From the NCBI GenBank assembly GCA_043802745.1, contig JAZDKU010000022.1, forward strand, positions 1-24,081: DNA of 24,081 bases, written 5' to 3'. Origin of the DNA: STD1-80 sp043802745 (GTDB taxonomy: Bacteria; Patescibacteriota; Minisyncoccia; Minisyncoccales; CG1-02-41-26). The notes below the pieces were generated by a model. It had not been told where the DNA came from and made no database searches. It was given only the letters and a program-made list of their open reading frames with translations. The translations under genes were made by a program, and so were the position numbers. Shown in pieces: positions 1 through 7,153 of this stretch. The number at the start of each line of letters is the position of its first letter. Position 1 is the first letter of the stretch.

Positions 1-43
1 AGCTAGCTTAATAGTTTATTTGATAATAAGATAATTTAAAAAT

Positions 44-580
44 ATGGACGAAAAAATACAAAAAATTCAAGAGTTTATCGACAAGGTTGACTCAATGAAA
101 AAACAAGAAAAATTAGATCTCTCTTCTGACCAAGACCTCTCCATTGCTATTATGAATTTAGTAAGCATTGAAGAGCACTTTTTCTTTTCCGGAGGCAAAA
201 CTGGCAACAACCAGTATTATAATTTAATAAAAGAAGTTCGAGAGATGCGCAAGGAATTGCTCAAAAAAATTGTTAAAGACTCCCCAGATGGCAGTGAAAA
301 ATGGTGCATTTCAAAACACTTGTTGGCCGCTTCAATGCGCTTAATGGAGGTTGGCACCAAAGCTATCGGCCAAGACAAAAAAGAAGAGGCTTATGATTTA
401 TTTAACAAAGCTTATTCGCTTTACTCTTTATTCTGGGGGCTTAATATGAACTTAATAGATACAAGCCAAATTAAAAATATTGACGAACAAGCCATAAACG
501 TCCACGATAAAAAGCCTTCTGGGTTTTTAGGTAAAATGGGCGAGCTAGTTAAAAAAGCTATCAACTGCTGCTGGGAATAA
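44..580 (+). CDS. Conserved hypothetical helical protein
   Basis: A 178-residue soluble, predominantly helical protein with no signal peptide or membrane segment. The middle carries the most family-like stretch: GNNQYYNLIKEVREMRKELL at about residues 55-74, then WCISKHLLAASMRLMEVG at about 87-104. The pattern resembles a conserved uncharacterised protein I associate with CPR genomes, but I cannot name a function. The Tyr/Trp/His-rich core and paired helices suggest a helical-bundle or TPR-like fold (inference). The ATG is preceded by AATTTAAAAAT with no Shine-Dalgarno. Its TAA stop abuts the stop of the opposite-strand PAS gene with no bases between them. Confidence 0.85.
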   Translation: MDEKIQKIQEFIDKVDSMKKQEKLDLSSDQDLSIAIMNLVSIEEHFFFSGGKTGNNQYYNLIKEVREMRKELLKKIVKDSPDGSEKWCISKHLLAASMRLMEVGTKAIGQDKKEEAYDLFNKAYSLYSLFWGLNMNLIDTSQIKNIDEQAINVHDKKPSGFLGKMGELVKKAINCCWE

Positions 581-1075
581 TCACGTTTTCTTGCTTTCTA
601 GCTCTGCTATTTTTTGTTTTAGCTTTTTCATGGCCAGCTCTCGGCCAATCATCACCTTGTTGAGCTTTTCTATGTTATTTTGAATTTCTTTTCGCTCGGT
701 GATATCTCTAACCGACGCATAAAGAAAAACCTTGCCGCCCTGTTCAACCCTTGATAACAAAACCTCGGCAAAAAACTCCTCGCCATCAACCCTTTTGTGC
801 ACCCACTCAAATAAATTAACCCCCTCTTTCATTGCTTTTTCAATCATTTCTTTGGCTTTTTCATCAGAAGGCTGGCCGTCTGGTTGTTTGTTTGGCGATA
901 GCTTCCACGGCTCGCAAGATAAAAACTCTGCCTCATCTTTTGCTTTAAACATTTTTATCGTTGCTGGATTGCCAGATGTGAACCTCCATGATGGAGGCTC
1001 AAGGGTCATCACAGCATCACGAGAAGCCATAAACAATGCTCGATATTTATCATCACTTGTTGACTCTTTGTTCAT
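581..1075 (-). CDS. PAS-domain protein with coiled-coil tail, no output domain
   Basis: A 164-residue cytoplasmic protein. Residues about 8-130 form one PAS/PAC unit, starting KYRALFMASRDAVMTLEPP and ending with the typical ASVRDITERKEIQNNIEKLN. After it come about 30 residues of coiled coil including IGRELAMKKLKQKIAELE. There is no HisKA, HATPase, GGDEF or HTH part, so this is a sensor module without a recognisable effector. The same kind of tail ends the 7TM sensor at 16844-17935. It follows the P-type ATPase gene by 36 nt and probably has its own promoter: a TATAAT (minus strand, 1089-1094) lies 13 nt before the ATG. The signal sensed and the partner are unknown. Confidence 0.85.
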   Translation of the reverse strand: MNKESTSDDKYRALFMASRDAVMTLEPPSWRFTSGNPATIKMFKAKDEAEFLSCEPWKLSPNKQPDGQPSDEKAKEMIEKAMKEGVNLFEWVHKRVDGEEFFAEVLLSRVEQGGKVFLYASVRDITERKEIQNNIEKLNKVMIGRELAMKKLKQKIAELESKKT

Positions 1076-1088
1076 AGTTTTTTTGTTT

Positions 1089-1094
1089 ATTATA
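1089..1094 (-). promoter_or_regulatory. -10 box in front of the PAS gene
   Basis: A perfect TATAAT on the minus strand ends 13 nt before the ATG at 1075, which predicts a 5' leader of only a few nucleotides. No good -35 box is seen at normal spacing, so the call rests on the -10 alone. Confidence 0.4.
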
Positions 1095-1111
1095 TCACAA
1101 AAATTAAAAAA

Positions 1112-2971
1112 TTATTTTCTCACGGGAATTTTTAAACCAAGCCTTGTTAATCTAAAGGCGTTTAAGATAGGGATAAAATCAGTGGCAAAATTGTAAGCCG
1201 CAGCTTTGGTGGGGTCAAGAACCCCAGCAAAAACCAAACCAATGCCAATTAAATTTAAAGCTCCCCAAAGCCAAAAATGCTGATAAATAATTTTCATTGT
1301 TTTTTGGCACAAAACAATAGCATGAGGAATATTTTCCAGCTTATCATTTAAAAGGGCAATGTCCGAAGCCTCAATGGCTGAATCAGCTCCAGCCTTGGCC
1401 ATAGCAATGCTCACATCCGCAATAGCCAAAGCAGCCACGTCATTTACCCCATCCCCAATCATGGCTAAAATGCCATCTTTTTTTGCTTTAAAATTTTCAA
1501 TGTATTCTAGCTTTTCTTGGGGCTTCATATTGGCTTGAAAATGAGTTAAGTCAAGCTGTGCGGCTGCTTTTTTGGCCACATTTTCATTATCGCCAGTTAA
1601 AATTGTCCAGGATTTAACTCCCAAACTTTTCATCTCGCGAACTAACCGCGCGGCCGAGGGCCTTAATTCATCCTCATAAACAATTACCCCAGCCATTTTT
1701 TTATTTATAGCCACCCCCATCACGCTAAATCCCTTTTCTTTTTCTTGGGTTATTTCATTGACTTGCCCAGTAAAAATCTCAATTCCACGTTTTTGCAAAA
1801 AATCCATTTTACCAATTAAAATTTCATCGTTATTTTTTTTAGCCTCAATGCCCTCCCCGGAAAACTCCAAAAAGCTATCTGGAGCCAAAACTGAAAATCC
1901 TTTTTCTTTTTTTAAAAAATTAATCAAGGCCACACTAGCTGGATGGCGCGAGTTCGAAACAGCCAATCCTGCTTTTTCTAAAATATCTTTTTCGCTAAAC
2001 GGAGAAAAAATAATAACGTCTTTTATTTTTGGCTGGCCAGTTGTTAGCGTGCCAGTTTTATCGGTGATGAAAAACTTTATTTTAGCTGCTTTTTCAATAA
2101 CTTCTCCGCCTTTAATTAAAACGCCATTTTTAGCAGCTCGGCTTAAAGCTAAAGTAAAGCTCAGGGGAATAGCCACGGCAATGTCATCCGCGCAGGCCAC
2201 TAACAATACTGCCAAAGATACTTGAAAATTCTTAAAAATTAAAAAAACAGCAAAAGACACACTTAAAACGCCAATAACATACCACAAAGTAAATTTATCA
2301 GCCACTCTTTCGCTTTTAGCTTTTTTCCGGCTGGCCTGCTCAACCAATATAATCATTTTAGCTAAAAAACTTTCATCGCCAATTTTTTCTGCCCGCACAA
2401 TCAAAGACCCGCTTTCATTAACCGAGGCGCTAAAAACCCAGTCGCCTGGTTTTTTAATTTTTATTTCGCTTTCCCCAGTTATCATGGCTTCATTCACCCC
2501 AGCCTGGCCAGAAACCACTACCCCGTCAATTGGCAAGAAATCACCTGTTTCAACCACTACTAAATCCCCTTTCTTAACTTGGCTTAAATCAATTTCTTTT
2601 ATAACATCTCCCTGTTTTACTCTAATTTTTTTAGGCTGATATTTTATTAGACTGTCTAAAATCTTTTTTTCTTTGGCTTGCGTCCATAAAAAAAACACCC
2701 GAGCAAAAGCCAGCATTAAGCCAATAAAAGCGGCGGAGTGCCACTCTCTCCCCAAGAAAGAAGCTACTAAGGCAATACCAGCTAAAAAATCAATGGATAG
2801 CCTTTTTTGCCAAACTGCCTTGGCTATAGCCCACAAAACCGGCAAAAACCCGAGCAAAGCGCTAGCGATTAAAAATTGCTTGCCTATTAAAGCAAAAGAC
2901 AGCAAAAACGCCAAACAAATATTAACCCACAACTCAACATGCCAAAAAGCCTGCTTTGTTTTTTCTTGCAT
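1112..2971 (-). CDS. P1B-like heavy-metal-type P-type ATPase, CPC motif absent
   Basis: A 619-residue integral membrane ATPase. The actuator motif TGES is at 165-168, the phosphorylation site DKTGTLT at 304-310, the P1B-type SRHP (His-Pro) at 341-344, TGD at 459-461 and GDGVND at 506-511. Paired hydrophobic segments lie near 14-50, 60-95, 228-275 and 562-600. These motifs assign it to P-type ATPases of P1B architecture, which pump metal ions across the membrane at the cost of ATP. However, the metal-binding CPC/SPC motif of the helix before the P-domain is replaced by CADD at 260-263, and there is no N-terminal HMA domain, so the transported ion cannot be predicted. It follows a small coiled-coil membrane protein gene with a 6-nt gap, probably one transcript. 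No clear Shine-Dalgarno precedes the ATG. Confidence 0.93.
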   Translation of the reverse strand: MQEKTKQAFWHVELWVNICLAFLLSFALIGKQFLIASALLGFLPVLWAIAKAVWQKRLSIDFLAGIALVASFLGREWHSAAFIGLMLAFARVFFLWTQAKEKKILDSLIKYQPKKIRVKQGDVIKEIDLSQVKKGDLVVVETGDFLPIDGVVVSGQAGVNEAMITGESEIKIKKPGDWVFSASVNESGSLIVRAEKIGDESFLAKMIILVEQASRKKAKSERVADKFTLWYVIGVLSVSFAVFLIFKNFQVSLAVLLVACADDIAVAIPLSFTLALSRAAKNGVLIKGGEVIEKAAKIKFFITDKTGTLTTGQPKIKDVIIFSPFSEKDILEKAGLAVSNSRHPASVALINFLKKEKGFSVLAPDSFLEFSGEGIEAKKNNDEILIGKMDFLQKRGIEIFTGQVNEITQEKEKGFSVMGVAINKKMAGVIVYEDELRPSAARLVREMKSLGVKSWTILTGDNENVAKKAAAQLDLTHFQANMKPQEKLEYIENFKAKKDGILAMIGDGVNDVAALAIADVSIAMAKAGADSAIEASDIALLNDKLENIPHAIVLCQKTMKIIYQHFWLWGALNLIGIGLVFAGVLDPTKAAAYNFATDFIPILNAFRLTRLGLKIPVRK

Positions 2972-2977
2972 ATTTTT

Positions 2978-3187
2978 CTATTTCAGGAATTCGCTATAAC
3001 TCGAATTTGTTAAGTCTATGCTGGATATAAATTTGGGAATAACAAACAAAAGCCCGATTAGGGGCACGACAAAGAGGACTACGGTAATGATAAGCGTCCA
3101 CTTAAACATTTTATTAAGCTTATCAATGGAGTTTTGTAGCTTATCAATTTTTTGCTCTAACAATTGTTGTGAATTTTCTTGTTCCAT
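2978..3187 (-). CDS. Small coiled-coil single-pass membrane protein
   Basis: A 69-residue protein. Residues 1-30 form an amphipathic heptad-like helix (LLEQKIDKLQNSIDKLNKMF) followed by a strongly hydrophobic segment at about 30-53 and a short polar tail. It lacks a cleavable signal. Proteins of this size and layout are common in Parcubacteria but unnamed. It sits 6 nt upstream of the P-type ATPase gene, so an accessory or unrelated membrane role in the same operon is possible; nothing in the sequence shows an interaction. The preceding gene is separated by a probable terminator at 3226-3270. Confidence 0.75.
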   Translation of the reverse strand: MEQENSQQLLEQKIDKLQNSIDKLNKMFKWTLIITVVLFVVPLIGLLFVIPKFISSIDLTNSSYSEFLK

Positions 3188-3225
3188 ATGATTTATTTTA
3201 TTTATTTTAACATTTCCAATAAAAT

Positions 3226-3270
3226 AAAGAAGCCCGTGTAGTCTTTTATTGACCCACTGACGGCTTCTTA
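3226..3270 (-). terminator. Rho-independent terminator after the 85-aa gene
   Basis: Read on the minus strand, AAGAAGCCGT and ACGGGCTTCTT form a stem with one bulged G and a loop of about 22 nt, followed directly by TATTTTATT. It lies 7 nt past the stop of the gene at 3277-3534. Confidence 0.6.
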
Positions 3271-3276
3271 AAGATA

Positions 3277-3534
3277 TTATCTCAATTCCTCAAGATAATT
3301 CTTTATTACTTCCCTGGCTTTTCGCCCAGGACCAGGATGTTGTTCTATAGGAATATGGTCCATTACCCCGTTCCTATAAAATATGAACTTACTCTCCGAA
3401 AGGTCGGCTTTGATAGTTTCAACGCCATTTTCTTTAAAAAAATCAATGGCATTTTTGACCTCTTCGGGAATATCTTTAACAACCTTCCCGTCGAGGGTTA
3501 TTTCACCATTATCACCATTCCATTTGAGTTCCAT
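3277..3534 (-). CDS. Small hypothetical protein with strong ribosome binding site
   Basis: An 85-residue protein starting MELKWNGDNG. The reading frame is open for nine more codons upstream (ATG at 3561), but the internal ATG at 3534 is chosen because GGAGGG sits 4 nt before it, one of the few true Shine-Dalgarno sites in the window. The N-terminus alternates beta-like and helical stretches (GEITLDGKVV, then IPEEVKNAIDFFKENGV), the C-terminus is basic with HPGPGRKAREVIKNYLEEL. No known family is recognised. The gene follows the degenerate HsdR-N-like gene by 39 nt and is followed by a terminator, so it may be the last gene of that unit. The unusual translation signal may mean a different origin. 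Confidence 0.75.
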   Translation of the reverse strand: MELKWNGDNGEITLDGKVVKDIPEEVKNAIDFFKENGVETIKADLSESKFIFYRNGVMDHIPIEQHPGPGRKAREVIKNYLEELR

Positions 3535-3538
3535 AATA

Positions 3539-3545
3539 CCCTCCT
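3539..3545 (-). promoter_or_regulatory. Shine-Dalgarno site deciding the start at 3534
   Basis: AGGAGGG on the minus strand lies 4 nt before the ATG at 3534. It selects the internal start over the ATG at 3561. Confidence 0.75.
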
Positions 3546-3573
3546 GTTTGTTATAGTACATTTTGTACCGGTC

Positions 3574-3981
3574 TTATTCGTGCAAGTTAACTCTTTTAAT
3601 TCTTCCGTTATTTAATAAAAAGGTTTCCTTTTTATTGGCCCAGGCCAAAACGCCATATTTGGCTTTGAGGTCTTTTATTTTTTCGTGCAAGGCCTCCCGA
3701 GCCAAAGAAATTTCTGTTAACGATGGCTTGTCCCTTAAAAACTGGGCAATTAAAAACGGTTTCTCATTTTCACCAAAAACCACCAAATCCGCAGAACCCA
3801 AAATTTCGTATTTTGGCCCCTCAAAATCAAGTTGAATATCGCGCATTTCATATCCCTGTTCTTCTAATAATCTCACCAAAAACTTACCCCGAGTTTCTTC
3901 TCTTTCTGAACGAGCATTATAAACAATATCGCTTTCATCAGCTATAAAAAAGAAAAATTGTTGAGTTGTTATTTGTTGCAT
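3574..3981 (-). CDS. HsdR N-terminal-like (PD-(D/E)XK fold) protein, catalytic site degenerate
   Basis: A 135-residue protein resembling the stand-alone N-terminal domain of type I restriction R subunits (HSDR_N_2-like). Visible are the opening helix ETRGKFLVRLLEEQGY, the strand IQLDFEGPKYEI, and LGSADLVVFGENEKPFLIAQFL, where the Asp of the PD motif is present (SAD) but the following strand reads IAQFL instead of the E-x-K of active nucleases. It is therefore probably not an active endonuclease, or uses a variant site (inference). The C-terminal part (YGVLAWANKKETFLLNNGRI) is typical for the family. Between it and radC lies only a large inverted repeat. Downstream neighbour is the 85-aa gene. 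The family assignment is from motif pattern only. Confidence 0.75.
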   Translation of the reverse strand: MQQITTQQFFFFIADESDIVYNARSEREETRGKFLVRLLEEQGYEMRDIQLDFEGPKYEILGSADLVVFGENEKPFLIAQFLRDKPSLTEISLAREALHEKIKDLKAKYGVLAWANKKETFLLNNGRIKRVNLHE

Positions 3982-3990
3982 AGTTTTAGT

Positions 3991-4058
3991 TTTTTACTGA
4001 GGGCAGCCCTCCTTGGGAACTTGAGCTCAGTTTTGGGGAGGGCTGCCCTCAGTAAAAA
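3991..4058. repeat. 22-bp perfect inverted repeat with 24-nt spacer
   Basis: Left arm 3991-4012 (TTTTTACTGAGGGC...) and right arm 4037-4058 (...GCCCTCAGTAAAAA) are exact reverse complements over 22 bp; the spacer holds a further TGAGCTCA palindrome. The element fills nearly all the space between the radC stop codon (which it abuts) and the next gene. The outer ends are T-run first and A-run last, the opposite of an intrinsic terminator, so a REP/MITE-like element or an RNA-processing hairpin is more likely. Confidence 0.85.
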
Positions 4059-4736
4059 TTACATAAGCCCGCTTTCTTTAAAGCTAAAAATTTTTGTTTT
4101 AGTGATAATAATATGGTCCAAGGCCTCAATGCCCATTATTTTTCCCGCCTCAACCAGCCGTTTGTTTATTTCCAAATCAACTTGCGATGGCTCTGACACT
4201 CCCGATGGATGGTTGTGGCAAAAAATCACAAAAGCCGCGTTTTGCTTAATCGCTTCCCCAAATATCTCTCTGGGGTGAACTATATTGCTGTTTAACGTGC
4301 CAACAAACATTGGCTTTTTAAAAATCAATTCATTGCGAGCGTTTAAATATAAAACCATAAAATGCTCTCTTTGTTTGTCTTTCATATAAATACTTTGAGC
4401 CACCACATCATCAACGCTTTTAATAATCGGCGCAATTTCTTCTTTAACTTCCAGAGCTCTTTTTATAAGTTCAGCGCAAGCCAACAATAAGCATGCCTTA
4501 GCTTGACCTACACCCTTAATATCAGAAAGTTCTTTAAAATTAAGTTTTAAAATTTCTCTTTTGGGATATTGTTTTAAAATTCGTTCTGCCACAGCTAAAA
4601 CGCTCTCACCCTCAATGCCGGTATTTAACAAAATTGCCAATAATTCTGCGTCTTTTAAATTTGCAGCGCCTTTGGCAATAAGCTTTTCCCTTGGCCTATC
4701 AACTTTTGCTAATTGTTTTATAGTTTGTTTCTCCAT
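4059..4736 (-). CDS. radC: RadC-family JAB/MPN-domain protein
   Basis: A 225-residue protein of normal RadC length. The N-terminal part has the helix-hairpin-helix DIKGVGQAKA at 72-81; the C-terminal part is a JAMM metal site with HPREIF near 154-159, HNHPSG at 174-179 and Asp187. RadC was once linked to DNA repair but its activity remains unproven; the JAMM site suggests a zinc-dependent hydrolase acting near DNA. It starts 3 nt after the toxin stop codon, so it is very probably co-transcribed with the toxin-antitoxin pair. A large inverted repeat begins directly after its stop. In many bacteria radC occurs on mobile or defence loci, which fits this setting. Confidence 0.95.
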   Translation of the reverse strand: MEKQTIKQLAKVDRPREKLIAKGAANLKDAELLAILLNTGIEGESVLAVAERILKQYPKREILKLNFKELSDIKGVGQAKACLLLACAELIKRALEVKEEIAPIIKSVDDVVAQSIYMKDKQREHFMVLYLNARNELIFKKPMFVGTLNSNIVHPREIFGEAIKQNAAFVIFCHNHPSGVSEPSQVDLEINKRLVEAGKIMGIEALDHIIITKTKIFSFKESGLM

Positions 4737-4739
4737 AGT

Positions 4740-5000
4740 TTAATAGCCAATACTGCCCCTATGGCCAATGTTTAAAATATAAATAACAGCCTGCTTTTCA
4801 TTTACTTCATACAAAATTCTGTAAGGCCAAATTCGCACCTTTCTTTTATTATCTAACTCACCCCACATTTTTATGCCCAAAAATGGATTTTGTGAGATTG
4901 CGTCAATCGCCTCAACAATTCTTGCCTGCCAAGGCATTGGTATTCTTTTTAAGTTATGTCTAGCTCGGCTTGAAAGATTAATTTGAAATCTTTTTTGCAT
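4740..5000 (-). CDS. RelE/ParE-superfamily toxin
   Basis: An 86-residue basic protein with the RelE/ParE pattern: FQINLSSRARHNLKRIP at the start, a middle helix ending NPFLGIKMWGELDNKRKVRIW, and the closing strands YRILYEVNEKQAVIYILNIGHR. Members cleave mRNA on the ribosome (RelE/YoeB type) or poison gyrase (ParE type); the sequence does not decide which, although the paired YefM/Phd-like antitoxin favours the RelE/YoeB side. Conserved Arg residues in VRIWPYRILY and His in GHR could be functional. It overlaps the antitoxin gene by 23 nt and precedes radC by 3 nt. Length is normal for the family. Confidence 0.9.
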   Translation of the reverse strand: MQKRFQINLSSRARHNLKRIPMPWQARIVEAIDAISQNPFLGIKMWGELDNKRKVRIWPYRILYEVNEKQAVIYILNIGHRGSIGY

Positions 5001-5352
5001 TTTTTTTCCTTTGTTTTGGTTGATATTTTTCTCTACCTGCGTCGGCTATCACCGAGGCTCCGCTTTGAGCAAAAGCAAGCTCATTTTTAACAGAATCCCA
5101 GCTAAAAACTTTGCCTGTTTTTACTTCTTGCTCTGCTTTTTGCAACTCAACTAAAGCACCCGGTTCACTTAAAAAATCAATAGTTTCTAAAATAGACTCG
5201 TATTCGTTAAAAGACATCAAAACCGCCTCTGGTTTGCCATCAATAGTTAGGGTGTAAAAAGTTCCTGGGTTTTGCACATCAGCAATAATTTTAAAAAAGT
5301 TTTTCCTTGCCTCAGTAGCTGGTATTATATTTTGATTATTTTTTAAATTCAT
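4978..5352 (-). CDS. Phd/YefM-family antitoxin with extended C-terminus
   Basis: A 124-residue protein. Residues about 8-60 form the Phd/YefM DNA-binding fold (IPATEARKNFFKIIADV, then FYTLTIDGKPEAVLMSFNEYESILETIDFL). The segment after 65 (LQKAEQEVKTGKVFSWDSVK) is the usual toxin-neutralising region, and an extra basic tail rich in Lys/Arg/Gln runs from about 95 to the end, longer than typical 80-90 residue relatives. It is the first gene of the toxin-antitoxin-radC unit and overlaps the toxin by 23 nt, which couples translation. Autoregulation is likely: its promoter contains a TGTACA-centred palindrome, the core known for YefM binding in Escherichia coli. Confidence 0.9.
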   Translation of the reverse strand: MNLKNNQNIIPATEARKNFFKIIADVQNPGTFYTLTIDGKPEAVLMSFNEYESILETIDFLSEPGALVELQKAEQEVKTGKVFSWDSVKNELAFAQSGASVIADAGREKYQPKQRKKNAKKISN

Positions 5353-5361
5353 AAAATTTTA

Positions 5362-5402
5362 TTATTATGTACATTATAACGCACATCGAAATTACTTGTC
5401 AA
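5362..5402 (-). promoter_or_regulatory. Toxin-antitoxin promoter with TGTACA palindromic operator
   Basis: On the minus strand TTGACA (5397-5402) and TATAAT (5373-5378) are spaced by 18 nt; the start point would be near 5366, leaving a leader of about 14 nt. An 18-bp near-palindrome, TTATTATGTACATTATAA at 5362-5379 (two mismatched pairs), covers the -10 and start site. The -35 overlaps the last codons of the upstream helicase gene. TGTACA is the reported core of YefM operators, so repression by the antitoxin is likely. Confidence 0.75.
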
Positions 5403-7071
5403 TACCGAAAACTAAAAATAAGCGGGCGAGGCGGAGTTCGTTGTAGGAGTATTGGCTGTGGAGTTTTTCAAAAACTGGTTGGAGGTTGTCAGTGTCTAAT
5501 TCGCGAAAAACTTTGCTAATTTCTGGTATTCTCTGGAGTAATCTTTCATCCACTAATTGCTCCAGCTCCTCATAATTAATCTTTTCTTTTAACACTAAAT
5601 TTTCTAAGTGGCTAATAATCGTGCCTTGGGTTAGTTTTCTTTCTCTGATAATCTCTTCAAGATTTTTTCCTTCATGAATTAAAGCCAAAGTTTTATCATA
5701 AGTGCTAACTTTCTCTTTTTTTACAACAATACTTTCTTTAACATATACTTGTTTCTCTGTTGTCCCCCCGCAAGCTATCAAAAAAATATTTTGCTTTTCT
5801 AAAACTTTTTCTTTAGGAGTTAGGGTAAAATCTTGCTGGAATTCTTGGGACTTTTCGCGAAAAATTTGGTCTTGATTTTGCATTTCAGGGTGGGTTAAAA
5901 ATGCTTTCTGGTTATAGCCCAAAAGATAAAGCCCGGATAGTCTGCGAACCCGAGACAATGCCACATAGCCCTGGCCAAACTCAAATGTTTTTTGCAAATC
6001 AATAACCGCCCCCTCCAAACTCATACCTTGGCTTTTATGAATAGTAATAGCCCAAGCCAATCGCAAAGGCACTTGGCTAATTCTGGCTTTAATATCACCG
6101 TGTTCTTCAACGGTCCACTCCATTGGCGAGACCTCTATTTTCTCTCCGCTTAGTATTTCAACAAGCGGATAATTATTACTTTCACTAAAACCAACAACCT
6201 TGCCAATTGTGCCATTCACAAATCCTTCTTTAAGATTATTTTTAGTAAACATCACGCAAGCGTCTATTTTTAATTCTAAAGTTTCTGGCGATAAACAACC
6301 CTTTTTTAAATTATCAACAAAATTTCTTTGGCCTCGAGAAAACATATAGAAAAATTCTGGCTGGCCGGGAAGTTGACCTAACTCTTGACTGTTAAGCCTG
6401 TCCACGTCCATATTATGAGAAAAAATACGAGTAATGTCTCGGGGCGAGTTATCTGCTTCAATAACCCGCGCTTTAATACTTTGGAGGTGACTGTCATTAA
6501 AAACATTCGCCCTAATGGCTGATAGCATTGTTAAAAAATTCTCATCGTCTTGCCTGTATTGCTCGGTTAAATAACAAACCGCAAAATTAGCTTTTTGCCA
6601 AGCCACAGATTTAAAAGCAAATTGGGCTTCTTTGCCAATTGGGGGCAATTGAAAAAAATCTCCCACCACCACAACCTGCAACCCTCCAAACGGCTGTTTT
6701 GTTTGAAAAATTTGCTGGCAAACCAAATCAACCATAGTAAAAGTTTGGGCCTCCAACATTGAAATTTCATCAATAATTAAAACTTTGGCTTTTTCTACAC
6801 GCTTTCTAATATACGAAGTTTTGGCAATTTTTTCTAAGTCTCTCTTTGTAAGATGCTCTTTTATACCAATGCCAGCCCACGAGTGGATTGTTATGCCATT
6901 TAAATGAGTGGCGGCAATGCCGGTTGAAGCCGTGATGGCCGGGGTAATGTTATGCCCTTTTAAATAATCAGCGTATTGATTAACTGTGTGGGTTTTCCCA
7001 GAACCGGGCTCCCCAGTTAAAAAAACATTCACCCCTGTTTTTAAAATTTCCAACGCCTGTTCTTGTGTCAT
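5392..7071 (-). CDS. PIF1-like superfamily 1 DNA helicase with C-terminal HTH
   Basis: A 559-residue ATPase of the PIF1/RecD-like SF1 group. Walker A GEPGSGKT is at 20-27, a helicase motif with HSWAGIGI at 63-70, Walker B DEISML at 101-106, GDFFQLPP at 137-144 and the C-terminal TIHKSQGMSLEGA at 343-355 followed by ALSRVRR. These helicases unwind DNA in the 5'-3' direction and act in replication, repair or G-quadruplex processing. Residues about 458-555 form a winged/HTH-like extension (LALIHEGKNLEEIIRERKLT...), resembling the HTH_40 domain at the end of RecQ-type helicases. The gene is divergent from typA with a compact promoter pair, and reads toward the toxin-antitoxin operon without a terminator. 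Confidence 0.92.
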   Translation of the reverse strand: MTQEQALEILKTGVNVFLTGEPGSGKTHTVNQYADYLKGHNITPAITASTGIAATHLNGITIHSWAGIGIKEHLTKRDLEKIAKTSYIRKRVEKAKVLIIDEISMLEAQTFTMVDLVCQQIFQTKQPFGGLQVVVVGDFFQLPPIGKEAQFAFKSVAWQKANFAVCYLTEQYRQDDENFLTMLSAIRANVFNDSHLQSIKARVIEADNSPRDITRIFSHNMDVDRLNSQELGQLPGQPEFFYMFSRGQRNFVDNLKKGCLSPETLELKIDACVMFTKNNLKEGFVNGTIGKVVGFSESNNYPLVEILSGEKIEVSPMEWTVEEHGDIKARISQVPLRLAWAITIHKSQGMSLEGAVIDLQKTFEFGQGYVALSRVRRLSGLYLLGYNQKAFLTHPEMQNQDQIFREKSQEFQQDFTLTPKEKVLEKQNIFLIACGGTTEKQVYVKESIVVKKEKVSTYDKTLALIHEGKNLEEIIRERKLTQGTIISHLENLVLKEKINYEELEQLVDERLLQRIPEISKVFRELDTDNLQPVFEKLHSQYSYNELRLARLFLVFGIDK

Positions 7072-7085
7072 AAATATATGCTCTT

Positions 7086-7114
7086 ATTATACCTTGCCCA
7101 CGGTGCTGCTTCAA
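7086..7114 (-). promoter_or_regulatory. Promoter of the helicase gene
   Basis: On the minus strand TTGAAG (7109-7114) and TATAAT (7086-7091) are spaced by 17 nt. The predicted start near 7079 leaves about an 8-nt leader before the ATG at 7071. Confidence 0.65.
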
Positions 7115-7115
7115 A

Positions 7116-7144
7116 TTGCTATTTCAAATTATTTGTGTTATAAT
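7116..7144 (+). promoter_or_regulatory. Promoter of typA, predicted leaderless mRNA
   Basis: TTGCTA (7116-7121) and TATAAT (7139-7144) are spaced by 17 nt. Transcription would start near 7151, 0-4 nt before the ATG at 7154, leaving no room for a ribosome binding site. Confidence 0.7.
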
Positions 7145-7153
7145 TTTGGGGTT

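Noticed and set aside
1758..2225. 155-codon plus-strand frame inside the P-type ATPase
   Set aside because: Antisense shadow of a gene whose motifs are all intact; no start signal.
3991..4058. Inverted repeat as an intrinsic terminator of radC
   Set aside because: The 3' arm ends in A residues and the U-tract would be at the start of the hairpin, the wrong side.
6986..7153. 56-codon N-terminal extension of typA
   Set aside because: It overlaps the divergent helicase gene, lies upstream of the typA promoter, and homologues begin at the ATG at 7154.
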